From contig NC_052046.1 in assembly GCF_015832195.1 (NCBI RefSeq), positions 16,856,161-16,920,160 on the forward strand: DNA of 64,000 bases, written 5' to 3'. Below are positions 24,580-37,607 of this stretch, piece by piece. Both the position numbers and the translations under genes were made by a program. The stretch comes from Motacilla alba alba. Taxonomy: Eukaryota > Chordata > Aves > Passeriformes > Motacillidae. The notes under the pieces are model-generated. The model saw nothing but the letters and a program-made list of their open reading frames with translations. It was not told the origin of the DNA and ran no database searches. How positions within the stretch are numbered: position 1 is the stretch's first letter; every line of letters begins with the position of its first letter.

Positions 24580-26710
24580 CTCTATCTCTAGATTATAGAG
24601 ACCTTTTGAGTCACCAGTGAGAAAGAATGTTAACATTTTTAGGCTGAAGATTTCTCCTTTTCACTTGAGACCTGCTAGCCTACTTTGCAGTGTCCAATTA
24701 TAAACACAAGAGAATCCTCCTTCCCCTATCTGGCTCTTGTCTTATACATTTTTTTGTATTGTGCTATTCCTCTTTCAACTTGAATAATTCAAATATGTGA
24801 CAACACGCAAAAATTATAAATTTCATTTATATTATTTTAGAAGGGTGACTATATTCATGTTTGTTGTTGGTGTCACTGGAAGTGAAGGATGAATACACAA
24901 CAAGTAATATTAACAAAATATTAACCAAAAAATTGCTATAAAGAAAGTGTGTGTAATATTATTACCTAAGCAAATTCAGACAGCAAAAGTCTCCATGTCA
25001 GGAAGCTGGAACAAACAAATATGCATGATAAATGAGGAAATGTGATGTTTTTTTAGCAATCCGGATGGTAAGTATCTGGAGGAAATTGTCAGGAACAGTG
25101 ATACAATCAAATGAAATTATGTGTCCTGACAGTTCCCTGACTCAGTTTCCTTGCAGTAAGACAGGAATACTTGTTGTCTACTTTCACATCCTATAGGACC
25201 AACTGGATCTTCCCAGCTCCTGAGTGGGATGGCACACAGGCAGCCTCTGCCTTGATGTCAGCCCTCAGCTGTAAGGGCAGCCACTGATCCTTGCTCTGTA
25301 GGACAGGGCCACAAACTTTGCAAAGGATTCATCCTACCATTTTGACCCTACAGAATTTCTCATGTCAGTAAGAGACACAGAATCAGAGGTGCAAGATGGC
25401 AAGTGATCACTGAAGACATTACTGAACAGGAGAACCTGGAGGGGTTTTCAAGAGCAAAAAGCAGAGTTTCGAGCTGCTCAGGTAACCGGATTGCAGCAAG
25501 ACATAGCCAGACTCGGTTGCATTGTGCAGGGTGTGGCACTAGACACACACCACATCTCCAGCCCCACAGCATTCCCAGGTTCACTGCACCCTTGGGATTG
25601 CTTCTTCCCAATGCCGAGGATCTTAGCATAGCCTCACAAACAGGAGTTAACTGAATCCTGGGTGGGAATCCCAAGTGAACTGCTTGAGAGCTGCCAATAA
25701 CTCAGGAGACAGCTATAGCCCTTTCTTGTTCCAACAGAAGGGCTTCCTATATTACCCACTCAGTCCCAGAAATAGAGATAAATCTTTATCTTAGATATCA
25801 AAAATAGTAGACACTGCATGCATTGGGTCATAAATTGGGCAAAATTCAGAAAGATGCACGAGATAATGTGCCATGTAAACCAGATCTCCTTTCAGATTAT
25901 ATCTTCTTTGCATGATCTGGGCTTTTAAGTTCCTTTCCATCTGGGACACTGGATAATTCGATTAGAAAATTCACTTCCACTCAAGACCTCATTTGTCTTT
26001 CAGAGATAGCAGAGTAAATGACAGCCCCGTGAGCCACAGCACAAGACTGTGGCTCTGCCCTTCCACCCTGCTCATTGATCAGACTGACAAGAATACATCT
26101 CTCTCCGAGGTCCGGAGTTGGTCTTTGTGCCCCTGGCAGCCTGGTTACAGGAGTGTGAGCAAGAGCCAAGCAGCTGAAGCAGAAATAACACCCAGCAGGA
26201 AATAAGTAATTTCCATGCCACTGGAAATGCATGTGCAGAGAGCAATCATGTGTAGCCTGCAATTGTGTTCATGAATAAATATTTCAGCTTCATTCTTAAC
26301 ACAAGGTTATTGTGAATAAATATTTCAGCTACCATTCATGTTTATCATTCATAATTATTAGCTATCAATATGAGGTTATTGCTGGCAGTGGCCTTGTGCT
26401 GAACAGTGGTGTCAATGGAACTCAGTTTAGTACTCAAGCTCAGCTGAAAAATAAGAGCAAAACAGGTTTTCTGCCAATTTTAATATGAGCTCAGCAATTA
26501 AGCAAAGCATTCTTTACAGATCCTTCATTTGAGGAGCAGAGGGATTGTTTTGCAGAGCAAGTTAGATAATTTGGATTAGCCAGTAAGGCATCTCTATCAG
26601 CGAACACATTTTCTTTTACAGGCATTCCCCAAGGGATAAACCACTTGAATGTATATGTTTGTGATGTGTCTTCATTTTCTAGCCATGACCAGGATCACCT
26701 GGCACACCCT

Positions 26711-26778
26711 CTAAATGCATTCAATATGCATTCAATATGCATTCTATATGCATTCTAAATGCATTCAATATGCATTTA
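26711..26778. repeat. Tandem repeat, ~11-bp unit (ATGCATTCAAT)
   Basis: About six copies of an 11-bp unit close to ATGCATTCAAT, with variants ending CTAT, CTAA and TTAG. Each unit carries ATGCAT, itself a 6-bp palindrome and an NsiI-type octamer-like core. Confidence 0.93.
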
Positions 26779-28918
26779 GACAAACAGTGCTATCCTATAA
26801 ATAAGATCCTGACAGGACTCAGATGACTGAAAAGACAGAAGGACCATATAGACTGGGACTGGAAAGTGGCAAATCAGAAGAGATATTAAAGATACAGATA
26901 AGCTCATGAATACCATTAAGAGATTCAGGATAACACTCTTTTCTTTATTAATATATCAACACAGTGCTGTTTACTTAGTCATGCACCACAGGAACTTACT
27001 TATGCAAAAATAATCACATATGTTTAGGAAGCAACCAAATAAAATAGCAGTAGAGAAAGCAACCATAGACATAAGGAGCACATGAGCAAATATTATGTGT
27101 GCATCCTCTCTTGATTTACATTTTGGGTAGGTATCCAATATTGGCCACTGGATAGTGGACACAGGATAATGGGATAGATGGATCTTTGCACCAGTATGGC
27201 ACTTGTTACATATCTACCTTCTAAAATTGCTACTGGAATTATCCCAGTCTTCATAGGTTTGTAAATCATATACAGATTCAATGTGCACAGGACATCTTGA
27301 AAAATTGCTGATAACATGGAAGAAACAGATAACAGGAAGAAATTTTTTTAACTGTCTGTGGGAACTACACCTCCAGCTACACCTCTTATGCATGAGAGAA
27401 ATTTTACAACATACTATGTCTCTCTCACGTACAACACATTTTTCCATAAATGAATCTGTTTACTCAAAAGAAAATACTAAGAAAAGCCTTGTGAATTTTA
27501 GAACTAACCTGACTTCTGAGGAATGCTAATGTTCAAATGGCACCTTCTGCTTTGTCCATTTGTGTAATGCTTGTAAGCCAATATGTCACTTTGTCTTAAT
27601 AAAGGTTAAGTGAAGGTAATGGATTAATTTGATTATTTGGTGTAATGAAAATAGTCCCAGGAGAGCGCGATGTAAAGAAACATGAGCAAAGTTGTGGACT
27701 ACCAGCAACAGCTGAAACTACTTTTATTTCAGACATGCAGATCATGACCTGACTTTTAAGTGTAGTGATGCAGCATATGCTTTACAGTGGAGTCTTGGAG
27801 GATTGATCACTGTTGGTGGTTATTTTCGGGAATGTCAAGGCAGATACATAACTCTCCCAGTATCATTCAGTGTGAATATTTCAGTCTTCCTGGATTAGCA
27901 CCATAGTTTTACTGGTGACAAGAATGTCACAGCGAGCACGCTTTTCCTCATTTTAAGTAACTCAGACATTATATCCTACCAATGAAATGACAGAAGTAAT
28001 TTAAAAGCATTTTACAATACTCTCTCCTGGTTTACCATTTTTAATTTATGATCTGTAGACTATTACTGTAGGTTCACAAGCAGCAACAGAAAGCAAAGCA
28101 AATTGTCAGCAGGCTTAAATTTCCTCTAAATGAGCTGTATTTTTCCATGCAGTGGAAAAGACTTGTGACATCTGTAGATGAAAGAATAAAATAAAATCAA
28201 CTTGTGCCATTTCAGATAGAGCTTTTTAAACACCTAGTTTTTTCCAAAAGCAGTTTTATAAAAGGCAACAAAGAACTGATTTATCAGTTAATTCAATATT
28301 ACCACATTTCTCTGCAGAGAAGGAGAAAAGCATGCACTGTGCTTTTGTTAAACATTGTTCAATATATGCAACTGCACATGGAAATGGATGCTTTTCCTAT
28401 ATTTTAACTGTTAATGCATAAACCAGCACAAACTCTCATGACCTAACGTCTGCATGAGGAACTTTTGTGTTCTCTCACTTCTTTCTTTCACACTGGGAGT
28501 CATGACTTTTTTTTGTTCAAACTACCCTAAAATATCATAACAAAAGGAAGAAGGAAGAAAAATCAATTTAGGCAGTCAGTCTGATACAAAAGATCTTTTC
28601 TTTCACACTTTTTGAAATGCCTAATGTATGTAGGGCCAAATTCTAAGCCTTTTCAAATGTGAAGGCAGGATGAATAGTAACAATAACATTAACATTAACA
28701 ACAACTAACAATAACAGTATATTTTTTAAATTTATTGTTTCTATGCAGAGAAATTTCCTCATTGATCAGGTTAACTACTCGTTATCAATAATTCATCCAT
28801 TTCCTTTAAATAACTTTAAATCATTGAATCAGGCTGTTCAACTACCTCTCCTAGGCTATCAGTCACACTAAAATGATGTGATCATCTGCAATACTAGTTG
28901 TGAATACTTAAAATTTAA

Positions 28919-28938
28919 ATTTAAAAATATTTTTAAAT
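28919..28938. repeat. 20-bp AT-only palindrome
   Basis: ATTTAAAAATATTTTTAAAT is its own reverse complement. It sits in a long A/T-only patch, where such palindromes arise easily. Confidence 0.9.
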
Positions 28939-31900
28939 CTTTTAAAATTAAATTCCAATTAAGGACATGGTAGCCAGTGTGGAATCAGAAGCTGAATGTG
29001 TATAAATCAAGTTTCTTCCACTGAGGTGAAATAATCTGAATTCCCTATGAAGTGAAGGACTGTCTTCAGTTCTTAATTTTTAAATATGGGTTCTCATTTA
29101 TGTGAGCAGGACTGTTAGATCATAGTACAGATATACTCAGTCATTCAGTTCAGTTGTGTGCAACTAAAAGATCAACCCTTCCTTGTTTCTTCCAGGAGCC
29201 ACCCTGTCTATTCTCTTCCAGCTGAGCAAAATTACTCTAAAAGAACCTAGTTTTTAGTACTCAGTTTGGCAGGTTAAAGTGCACCTTGCTGAGAAATTGA
29301 ATTTAGGGTAGGCAGCCTCAACAGCACTTGGGATGGGTGATAATTGTAGGATCAGATCTTTCTTTCAGGAAGCAAACCACAAGAATTTTGACACTTCTTT
29401 TAAAAATATATCAGAGCTAAGCCGGTAGATTAGTTAACAGTTCCTGTTTGCTAGTGAAGAAATCTTTTCAAACTTACTCAGCACTTTGTGTCAGATGCTG
29501 AATGTCTGCGGTCATAATCTTAAATTCCTGTTTGTTTTCAGTCAGCTGTTTTTTCTTTTTTTCCATAAAAACAAATCATTTCACAGGACTCAGTTTCCCC
29601 AGATGTCATACTTTTCAAAAACAGGGTGTAAGCCACTTCTTGTCTTCCTCAATGCTGAGGTCATGAAAATCACTCTGATCACTCATTTCTCTCCTGTTTC
29701 CTTCACACACAACACCCTCTAGAGAAGATCTGCCTACTAATGGCTTGTTTCATAAACATAACTAGCACAGAAGCCATTCCCTTCATGTTCTGCAGAATAA
29801 TTCAGTGCAAAGAGAATCAAGAAGCCAAACCATACATATGAACACATATATTTTTTAAAGATTGGCTAACACAACTCATTGATTGAAGCTGTATATGACA
29901 GTGAAGTCACCGGGATTCTATATTGTCTTATCATCCACTCTCAGTTTAAGCCTTTTGTCACTGCATTTTGAGGTGTAAACAGTCTTTACACTTTTTTATG
30001 ATGAAGTCATAGTCACTTTTTTATTATGAATCAATCTGTGCCCCAGATGGATTTTATATGTGGAAATCTTTCTGGGGACTTTGCAGTCCCACAGAAGGTG
30101 GGGCTATTTTTTCACACAACATTCCTAGAACAGTGGAACATACAGCTGCAAGCCGCAGGGCACTGTTATATCTGTGCTGTCATCTCCTCCAGTGGAGCCT
30201 TCCAGTGCTCAGGGGAAGAATCTGTCTTTGAAAGAGGCTTAGTATGTTGGGGCTCATGCACTTCTTTCAACATAAGGTCCAGGAACTGAAACATTGCCCA
30301 AAAAAATGATGCAATATGGTGATGCCACAAGCTGCACCACTGTGTACTGGGGGTTAGCACTGCCCTGAAGCTCAGAAAATACAGTCATGCTAAGTAGGTC
30401 AGTGCTAAGGAATTGAACAGTGCTGTGGGATTTGCTTAAGCAGTGACACTCAACGGTATTTGATCATTACAATCACCCTCATTGTGGTTTTGGTCTCACA
30501 AAACAAGCAGACTCCCAAACCTCCTAGATATGGTAATTTCCAGTTGTGGCCATCATGTTATATAAATATAAGTGGGGCTAACAAGCTGTGAGCTCAGAAT
30601 TCTAAGAGGATTGGCCTCTGTGCCATTAAAAATCTGTTATGATTGATATACTAGCATAGATGTAATCAACAAAGGGAACTCATACTTCAATGATTCACTA
30701 ATTGTGATTTTTGGATTTTATTATTACAATAGCTGGTATCTACAAATCATACTATGGCCCCTAAATTTATCCCAGAGCATGCCCAGCACAGCAGGGTAAA
30801 ACCCATACCAGCAATGCTTCGTTGTTTGCAAGACTCCTGGCTTGACCTTAGGTTAAATCAAACTTTTCCATCTTCCTCCTGAGGCTCACACAGATGATGT
30901 GAGACCATGTTCCATGAGTACCTTTCAGTGGAACAGATAATTGCACACGCAGGACTTGGTAGCCCCAGTACATATCCTTCTGGACAGCTAACACAGTAAA
31001 ATGGAACTCATCTTTGGAAAAAAAAAGGGGAGAAAAAAAATGCACTGACAAGTTCTTGTGCTTTTGGAATGAAATTTAAAATTTTTCCTGGATGGGAAGA
31101 GAGAATAAATACCAGCAATAGGAGCTCTGTCCAAAGAAGCAATAGAAGTTTTATTGTTGGCATTTTTATGAACAAACCACATATTAAATCACCACTCATA
31201 AAAACTGGCTGCTTTTTTTCTCAGTTTTGGTCTTTAGATATAGTTGCAGCAACAGCTCTGCAAATTGTCATGTTATCAACTTGTAATGTCAGAATAAAGC
31301 AAAAGAGTACAAGCTTCATCTTTAATCAGTATATCATCCCTCTAAGTCAGCAAGAGTCCTATAGAACTAAATAACTTCAAAATAATAATAGACAAGAACT
31401 ACCTTATTCATTGTGTACTTTGAGGCTGCCTTGTTATTTAAGCACTGGGACAAATTACTTTTCTCAGTACATTTTTTCCCCTGTATTTCTCTTTCAATTT
31501 TTGTTTCTTCATCAGACCAGTGAAAAATAAAATTGGAAAGCATAGGAAAGCCCATGGAACAAAGGGGAAACCAAGCACTGCGGGAGTGGAGGACTGAGGG
31601 GATCTGCAATAGTGGATTTAGTGTAGTTTGTAGTATTCATCTTTCCAGACAGCCCAGCAAGAGGCCAATTGCTCAATTCGTCATGTTTCAGTGAAAGAGA
31701 AACCCATGACTATTGCAACCAGGAAATGTTGACATAATGGAGTTACTAAGAAAACCTGAATCTTAGTAATTCTCCATCTTAGACAAATTTCAAGCAAGGT
31801 CACACAAGTTTCATGCCCATTAGTACCACCACTTTTTTTTTGTTTTGCCTCAAAAGGCCTTACGATAGTCAGACAAAATGGTTTTGTTGTCAGCACACAA

Positions 31901-34164
31901 AATAAAATAGCATTTTTCCACAAACGCATGAAAAAGAAAATGTTGAACCTATAGAATGGTTGCATCTTTAGAACAGATTCATTGCAAGGAAGGGGAACTG
32001 CCAAGAACTGCCGCTAGGACAAATTCAGACATGTGTGGGTATCTGTGTCTCCAGTTGTACCATTATTGCAATTTTAATGCCCTTGAGGAGACATTAATCC
32101 TGTATTCAGGAATTCTCTCAGTATTGAAAATTCTGGACAATGAGCAGCCTATCAGACCACAGCACTACTCCACCACACCACATTGAAAGAGTCACTAGTG
32201 GAATTAGCCATAGCTGGATATACAGAAGATCAAGACAGGTAAATTCAACTAAAAGGAGTCACAATTGTGAGCAAGGGCTCTGTGGAATAAAGCAAGCAGG
32301 AGAAAGGCAGAGTTAGCTGTGTGATTTGAGCAGGATGAGCAAGGCAAGGAGAGGGATCAACCACCATGAGCAGGTGTGGGATCTCATGCCCTTGTTATAT
32401 TACAAGTGGGTTGTTCCCACTGTGGTGGGAAACGAGGGGGTGGAGGCCACTGCAGGGCACTGACTGTCTGCCCACTGCCCACTGGGGTGATTTGCATTAG
32501 AGGAAGTGAGAACATGAGTTGCAAAACATGAGTTCAGCCTGTGCCCCTGTCTTGGCACCCCAGACTGCTGCTAAGTCCTTGCAGGGACCTTTGCTTTCAG
32601 ACCATTTTCAGATCTCCCACTTCTATGTTCTCCTATTAGCAGCAATTCACTTCCCATGCTCTCCTCCTTTTCTGAGACTGTAATATGGCTGAATTGCATA
32701 GATTTAATCAAAATAAGCATTAAAAAATTATTTTTAAAACATTAATGTGTAAATTTTTGTGTCAAGTCAGTGAAGATGATGATCATCATTTAGAGACAAG
32801 AAATTTTTTGGGGGACAAACAAAAGATAAGGTGTAGGTGTTTATTCAGTCATTGTTTTCTGGTGATCTTCATATTTAGGCACTGAAGGTGCCATACAAAT
32901 GGTCTCCATATGAATGAACATCAGCTAAAGACATTGACTAAATCAGTGTGAATTACAATTAGAAGCCAGATTTCTAAAATCTTGACAGGCATATTTAGCT
33001 ACCTCTTATTATCTACTTCCTCCTCTTCGGAGCAAGTAATCATGGATAAATCACAGATCTGCACATTATGTACATGATGTAAAAATTGTGGAAATAATTG
33101 AACTGAAATATAAGGAGCATACAGACAAAACTTTAATTGCTTGTCTTAATGTTCCCACCTGCTGCTAAGTTTGAATCCTTGAATTCTCCTCAATTCTTGA
33201 GTCCTTGAATGCTCTTCTAATCAATACAGGAATAAAAAATGTGCCTTTTGTTTAGGAAGTCACTAGTATATGAACTTCAACTGAAGCAAGCAGAAATGAA
33301 ACAAAAGCTTTTATTTTCCTGCAAAAGTGAGTGACCAGCAGTAAATTCTGGGCAATGAAAGGGGTTTGTTTCATGATAGAGAGATCTCAGGCAGAACCAA
33401 CCACAAGTGTGTGTCATTCTCTATTTATTGTGAAGTTGAGAGGGGAAAGATAGTCTGCCTTTAACATTTGAAGGCTAAAAGTCACACTCAAAATATTTTC
33501 AAGTTATTAGTAAAAACGAAGGTACTTACACCTGCTGTAATTTCCCAAATACATAAATACTCTTCTTTGAATATGTACGTCAAATATCTAGTTCTTGCCA
33601 TTACTAATGTAACCCAAATAATTGGGTGTATTCTAAAACAACCCCTTAGGAGTCTTTCTAATTGATTGGCAAACAGGTTTCTTCTGGGATGGTATTACCA
33701 TCTAAAAGCATAAAACTACTGAATATTTTAATCTAATTTAAATTCTACTCTGAGGCAGAAAACCCACAACAAATCTGTTCTTGCTCAAAATAATTTTTTT
33801 TTGTTTTTAATTTGTGATTTAAATGTTTAATGAATTTTCTGAAATCTGATTTTATTTATTTTGCTTATATCACACTTATAAGATACTGCGTATTTTTATA
33901 ATGGGAAAGGCTCATGTCATTTACTTCCTGAGTTGCAATTAATGGTATACCTGTTATTTTTTTGTATTGCAACAATTTTCATTGTTTTTACCCTAGCAGT
34001 TTAGCTATTATAATTCAAAATAGTAGTGTGAAAAGACAAATTAGAAAAATGAGCTTCTAAAAAGAAATCATCTTGGTTTTATTTGCATTTTCCATCATTT
34101 AATTTAACACAAACATTTATTTCCTGATTAAGATGCTCAGGACAGGCATACAGCACCCGCCATG

Positions 34165-34270
34165 TGGGGCTCTGAGCAGCTGGGTGTAGGGAAAGGTGTC
34201 ACAGCCCATGGCAGAGGCAGTGGAATTAGGAAACTTTAAGGCCCCTTCCAGCCTAAGCCAATCTATTATT
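34165..34270 (+). mobile_element. Short CR1 3' end fragment
   Basis: The block 'gtgtcacagcccatggcag', then 'ggaattaggaaactttaagg', 'ccccttccagcctaagccaa' and 'tctattatta' matches the last ~100 bp of a CR1 element in plus orientation, ending in a degraded ATTCTATG repeat. It is short and diverged. Confidence 0.65.
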
Positions 34271-36790
34271 AGAAATACAGCAATACCAAAAACTTGGCAT
34301 CAGGGTGTTTCACAACATTTTTGTCCTAGAAAAAATAAAGCCAAAAAACCACAAGCTTAGCCAAAACCTTACACAGTTTAACAGTCAAAAAAAGTTAATT
34401 AATGAAAGGTTACTTACTCTACATATCCCTATAGATTCTGGCCTCTCCATCAATTACTTTGGTAATTTCCACTGATACAAATACCTATTCTTTGGATGCC
34501 TGTTCGGGCGATTGTCCTTATTTCACTGAGGACGCTAAACAGCAGCTAGGTGCTATACAATCAAAATGCCTTTTAGGAATATAAAAACAGAAACATCTTT
34601 TCTTCATTTTTCCAAGAATGTGAGCTGTATACATAGTGGGAAAATGCGGTACAAAACATGTAGAATATTTTTCTTCAGTACTGTAGACACTTCCTACCTT
34701 GGTCATTGAGGTAGATAGGTTCATTTCCATGCTAATGTCATTTCCTTTTGAAAAGGAGTAGTGATTTCTTCTGTTGAAGCATGGGGAATGACATAAAGGT
34801 CTCTGCATTGGTCAACAGGAGAGCTGCTGTGCTCAGGGAGCACAGCACTGTGAGGACTGTCTTTGCTGGGCTTAGCACAGGCACTCAGCTGCAGCCAGAT
34901 GGTTACTTGAGTCTTCTAAAAAGAGTATTTGTCAACAAAAGCCTAAGGAAGTACAGGGCAACCCTTCCAGGTTTGCCCTTTCCTCCCAAGCCTTTAACTT
35001 CCTTCCCAAACCAAAACTTGACTAGTCTTTGAGAAAAACATCTGCTAGGACAGAGACTGAATGCACTGGGGCCAACATTAAAATTTAAGGTGGCTTTGAT
35101 TAGACTCCAAAAGCCTGGCAGAATACTTACACCACAGACTGATTCCAAGAGGTAAAGAGCATGCTATGGCTCTGTTATTTTAGGAGAACTTTGGCCACCA
35201 GCTTGTTTGTTACAGCCAAGTGTGAAATAGTCAAGACTCGAATTATTGTCCCACCACTGCAGAAGTCCATGTGTTCAGGCAGGCAGTACCTACCCTCACT
35301 GACCTACCCTCACTGGACCCAGAAAATGGAGACTGTTGGAATGGGAGAAAGTAGAGGCAAGGAAGGGGAGAATTCATGTGCTGTGCCCATGAGGATGGAC
35401 TCAGGCATCAGGATAGGCCAGCCGTTCATTTCCCCTTCCTCAAGATGAGGTGAGTAAGTAGATCTCCTTGCTTGGCTGCTGGCATTAGTTTTTATTTCAT
35501 TCTTTCAGCACAGCACTTCAGCTTCACAACACTTGACTTTGTCCTTGAGTTCATAATTTTTCAGACTTTAAGTCTGGTTAAGCCTGTGAATGTCTTCAGG
35601 TCTTCATATTTAAGAAAGGCTTAATCTGAAGGCTCAATTTGAAGACTCTCAAATAAACAACAGTAAAATGATGTTCCCATGTATGTTTTTGCAATACTTA
35701 AGCTGTGCACCAGAAGTGTTTTTTATTCAGTCTGCCTTTTTTTGCTACCTTGATTACTTGTTAACCTACCACAGGCCATTACCAAGACAGATCTTGGTCG
35801 TTTTCTCATAAAGCCCAATATTTGTGACTTATTAATCTTCTCACAAGAGGGAGAAATTTGATTTCCTCAAATATCTCCCCTCCCTTAACATTCTGATCTA
35901 GGTTCCTACCTTTACAAACATGGACATCAGCATCAAAAAATTGGTTATATTGCTCCTATCAATGCTGCATGGAGATAATACTTCTTTCTTAAACTAATAG
36001 AGTTTAGGATTATCCTCTTAGATCTAAAACTAGGCTGCAGATCAGGTTAAAGTGATCAGGTTTTCTACCGTCATCTGCATTCATGTGCAGGTCCTGGTCA
36101 GTGTCACTGATTTCTAGGAAGAGGAAAAACTTCATTTTGTCTTTTTTTTCCCCTCAAATATGGTTACATGTGAATGCAGTCGGAGGTTTTTCCAAAGTCT
36201 ACTCTCCTCTTGCAACCAAAGTACAGAAAAGAAAAAATGGAGTCAGAACGGGGAGAAAAAAAAATAACCCAATAACTAAGAGTACCACAGGAAGAAGAAA
36301 GGGAGGGAAAACTGTAGCAGTATGCTAGTAACATATATCTTTGACAATCACAGAATGTGTCTTAAAACACAATCCTCACTCTTCAATTATCCACAAAAAT
36401 ACCGCGTTACTAGGTACTGTCAGTGTTTTACATTTCAGTCTTTCAATGTATAAAATATCATAAAATTACTGAACTCTGAATTGTATTTCTTCCTTTCTGG
36501 CTTGTTTTTCCATAGGAACCACCCCTGTACAACCATGCCATCTGCCTGTCTGCCTCCCATCTCCAACTTCAGTGCAACATCCACCTTGAGCCAAGTTTGA
36601 GAGATGTGCAACATTCTCAAAGATGGTAAGTTATTACAAGTTCATTGGAAAATTAGCAGCCTAAAAGAGGACAGAAGCCAAATTTAGTATCTCATGATGA
36701 GTCAAAGTCAGATCCAACTCAATGTCCCTATTTGAAGAGGCAGCAGCCATCTGGCCAGCGTGTAGACACATTTTGGCTGGTTTGTCAAGA
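34271..36790. other. Intergenic stretch, nothing recognised
   Basis: Unique sequence between two CR1 pieces. A direct duplication of CTACCCTCACTG is seen at about 35290-35315. No gene is supported. Confidence 0.5.
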
Positions 36791-37607
36791 CACAGAATCG
36801 CAGAATCATAAAATAACAGAATTATTTAGGCTGGAAAACATCTCCAAGCATACCTTTGGCTGATCTCACCTTCGCAACAAGACAGTGGTACTAAGTGCCA
36901 CATCCATCATTTGCTGAAAACATCCTAGGACAATGATCCCACCATGTTCCTGGACAGTCCAGTTCAACATTTAACAACCATTTCCATGAAGAAATTTTTC
37001 CTGAAATTCAATCTGAAACTCCCCTGGCACAGATTGAGGTTGTGTCCTCTCATTCTGTCACTGATTGCCTGGCAGAAGAGGCCAACACCCACTTGGCCAC
37101 AGCCTCCTTTCAGGCAGTTGTAGAGAGTGATAAGGTCTCCCCTGAGCCTCCTTTTCTCCAGGATAAACACCCCCTGCTCCCTCAGCTGCTCCTCACAGGA
37201 CCTGTGCTCCAGACCCTGCCCCAGCTCTGTTGCCCTTCTCTGCACTCTCTCCAGCTCCTCAGTGTCTTTCCTGCAGTGAGGGCCCAGAGCTGGACACAGC
37301 ACTCGAGGTGTGGCCTCACCAGTGCCCAGCACAGGGGGACAATCCCTGCCCTGCTCCTGCTGGCCACACCACTGCTGATCCAGGCCAGGATGCCATTGCC
37401 CTTCTTGGCCACCTGGGCACACCCTGGCTCATGTTCAGCTGCTGTCACCAGCACCCCCAGGTCCTTTCCAGCCACTCTGTCCCAGCCTGTGGCACTGCCT
37501 GGGGTTGTTGTGACCCAAGGGCAGGACTCAGCACTTGGCCTTGTTGAACCTCACTCCACTGGCCTCAGCCCATCGATGCAGCCTGTCCAGATCCTTCTGC
37601 AGAGCCT
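36791..37607 (-). mobile_element. CR1 LINE, 5'-truncated, minus orientation (copy A)
   Basis: A good CR1 copy with its 3' end at 36791 (inverted tail 'cacagaatcgcagaatcat'). Minus-strand translation shows the C-terminal end of the CR1 ORF2 protein across two frames: [20 protein letters not shown] and [14 protein letters not shown] (37182-37475 frame), then [20 protein letters not shown] and [19 protein letters not shown] (36964-37422 frame). A frameshift between them disables it. The last part, [10 protein letters not shown], leads into the 3' tail. Its body closely matches the copy at 50357-51141. Confidence 0.95.

Larger units (their letters stand above)
24125..34164. other. Intergenic stretch with short repeats only
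   Basis: About 10 kb with no gene or large mobile element that I can recognise. It holds the palindrome at 24540, the 11-bp repeat at 26711, an AAC-rich patch at about 28680-28720, a 20-bp AT palindrome at 28919-28938, and a small duplication containing TGAATAAATATTTCAGCT near 26267-26326. Open frames are short and without domains. Confidence 0.55.
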
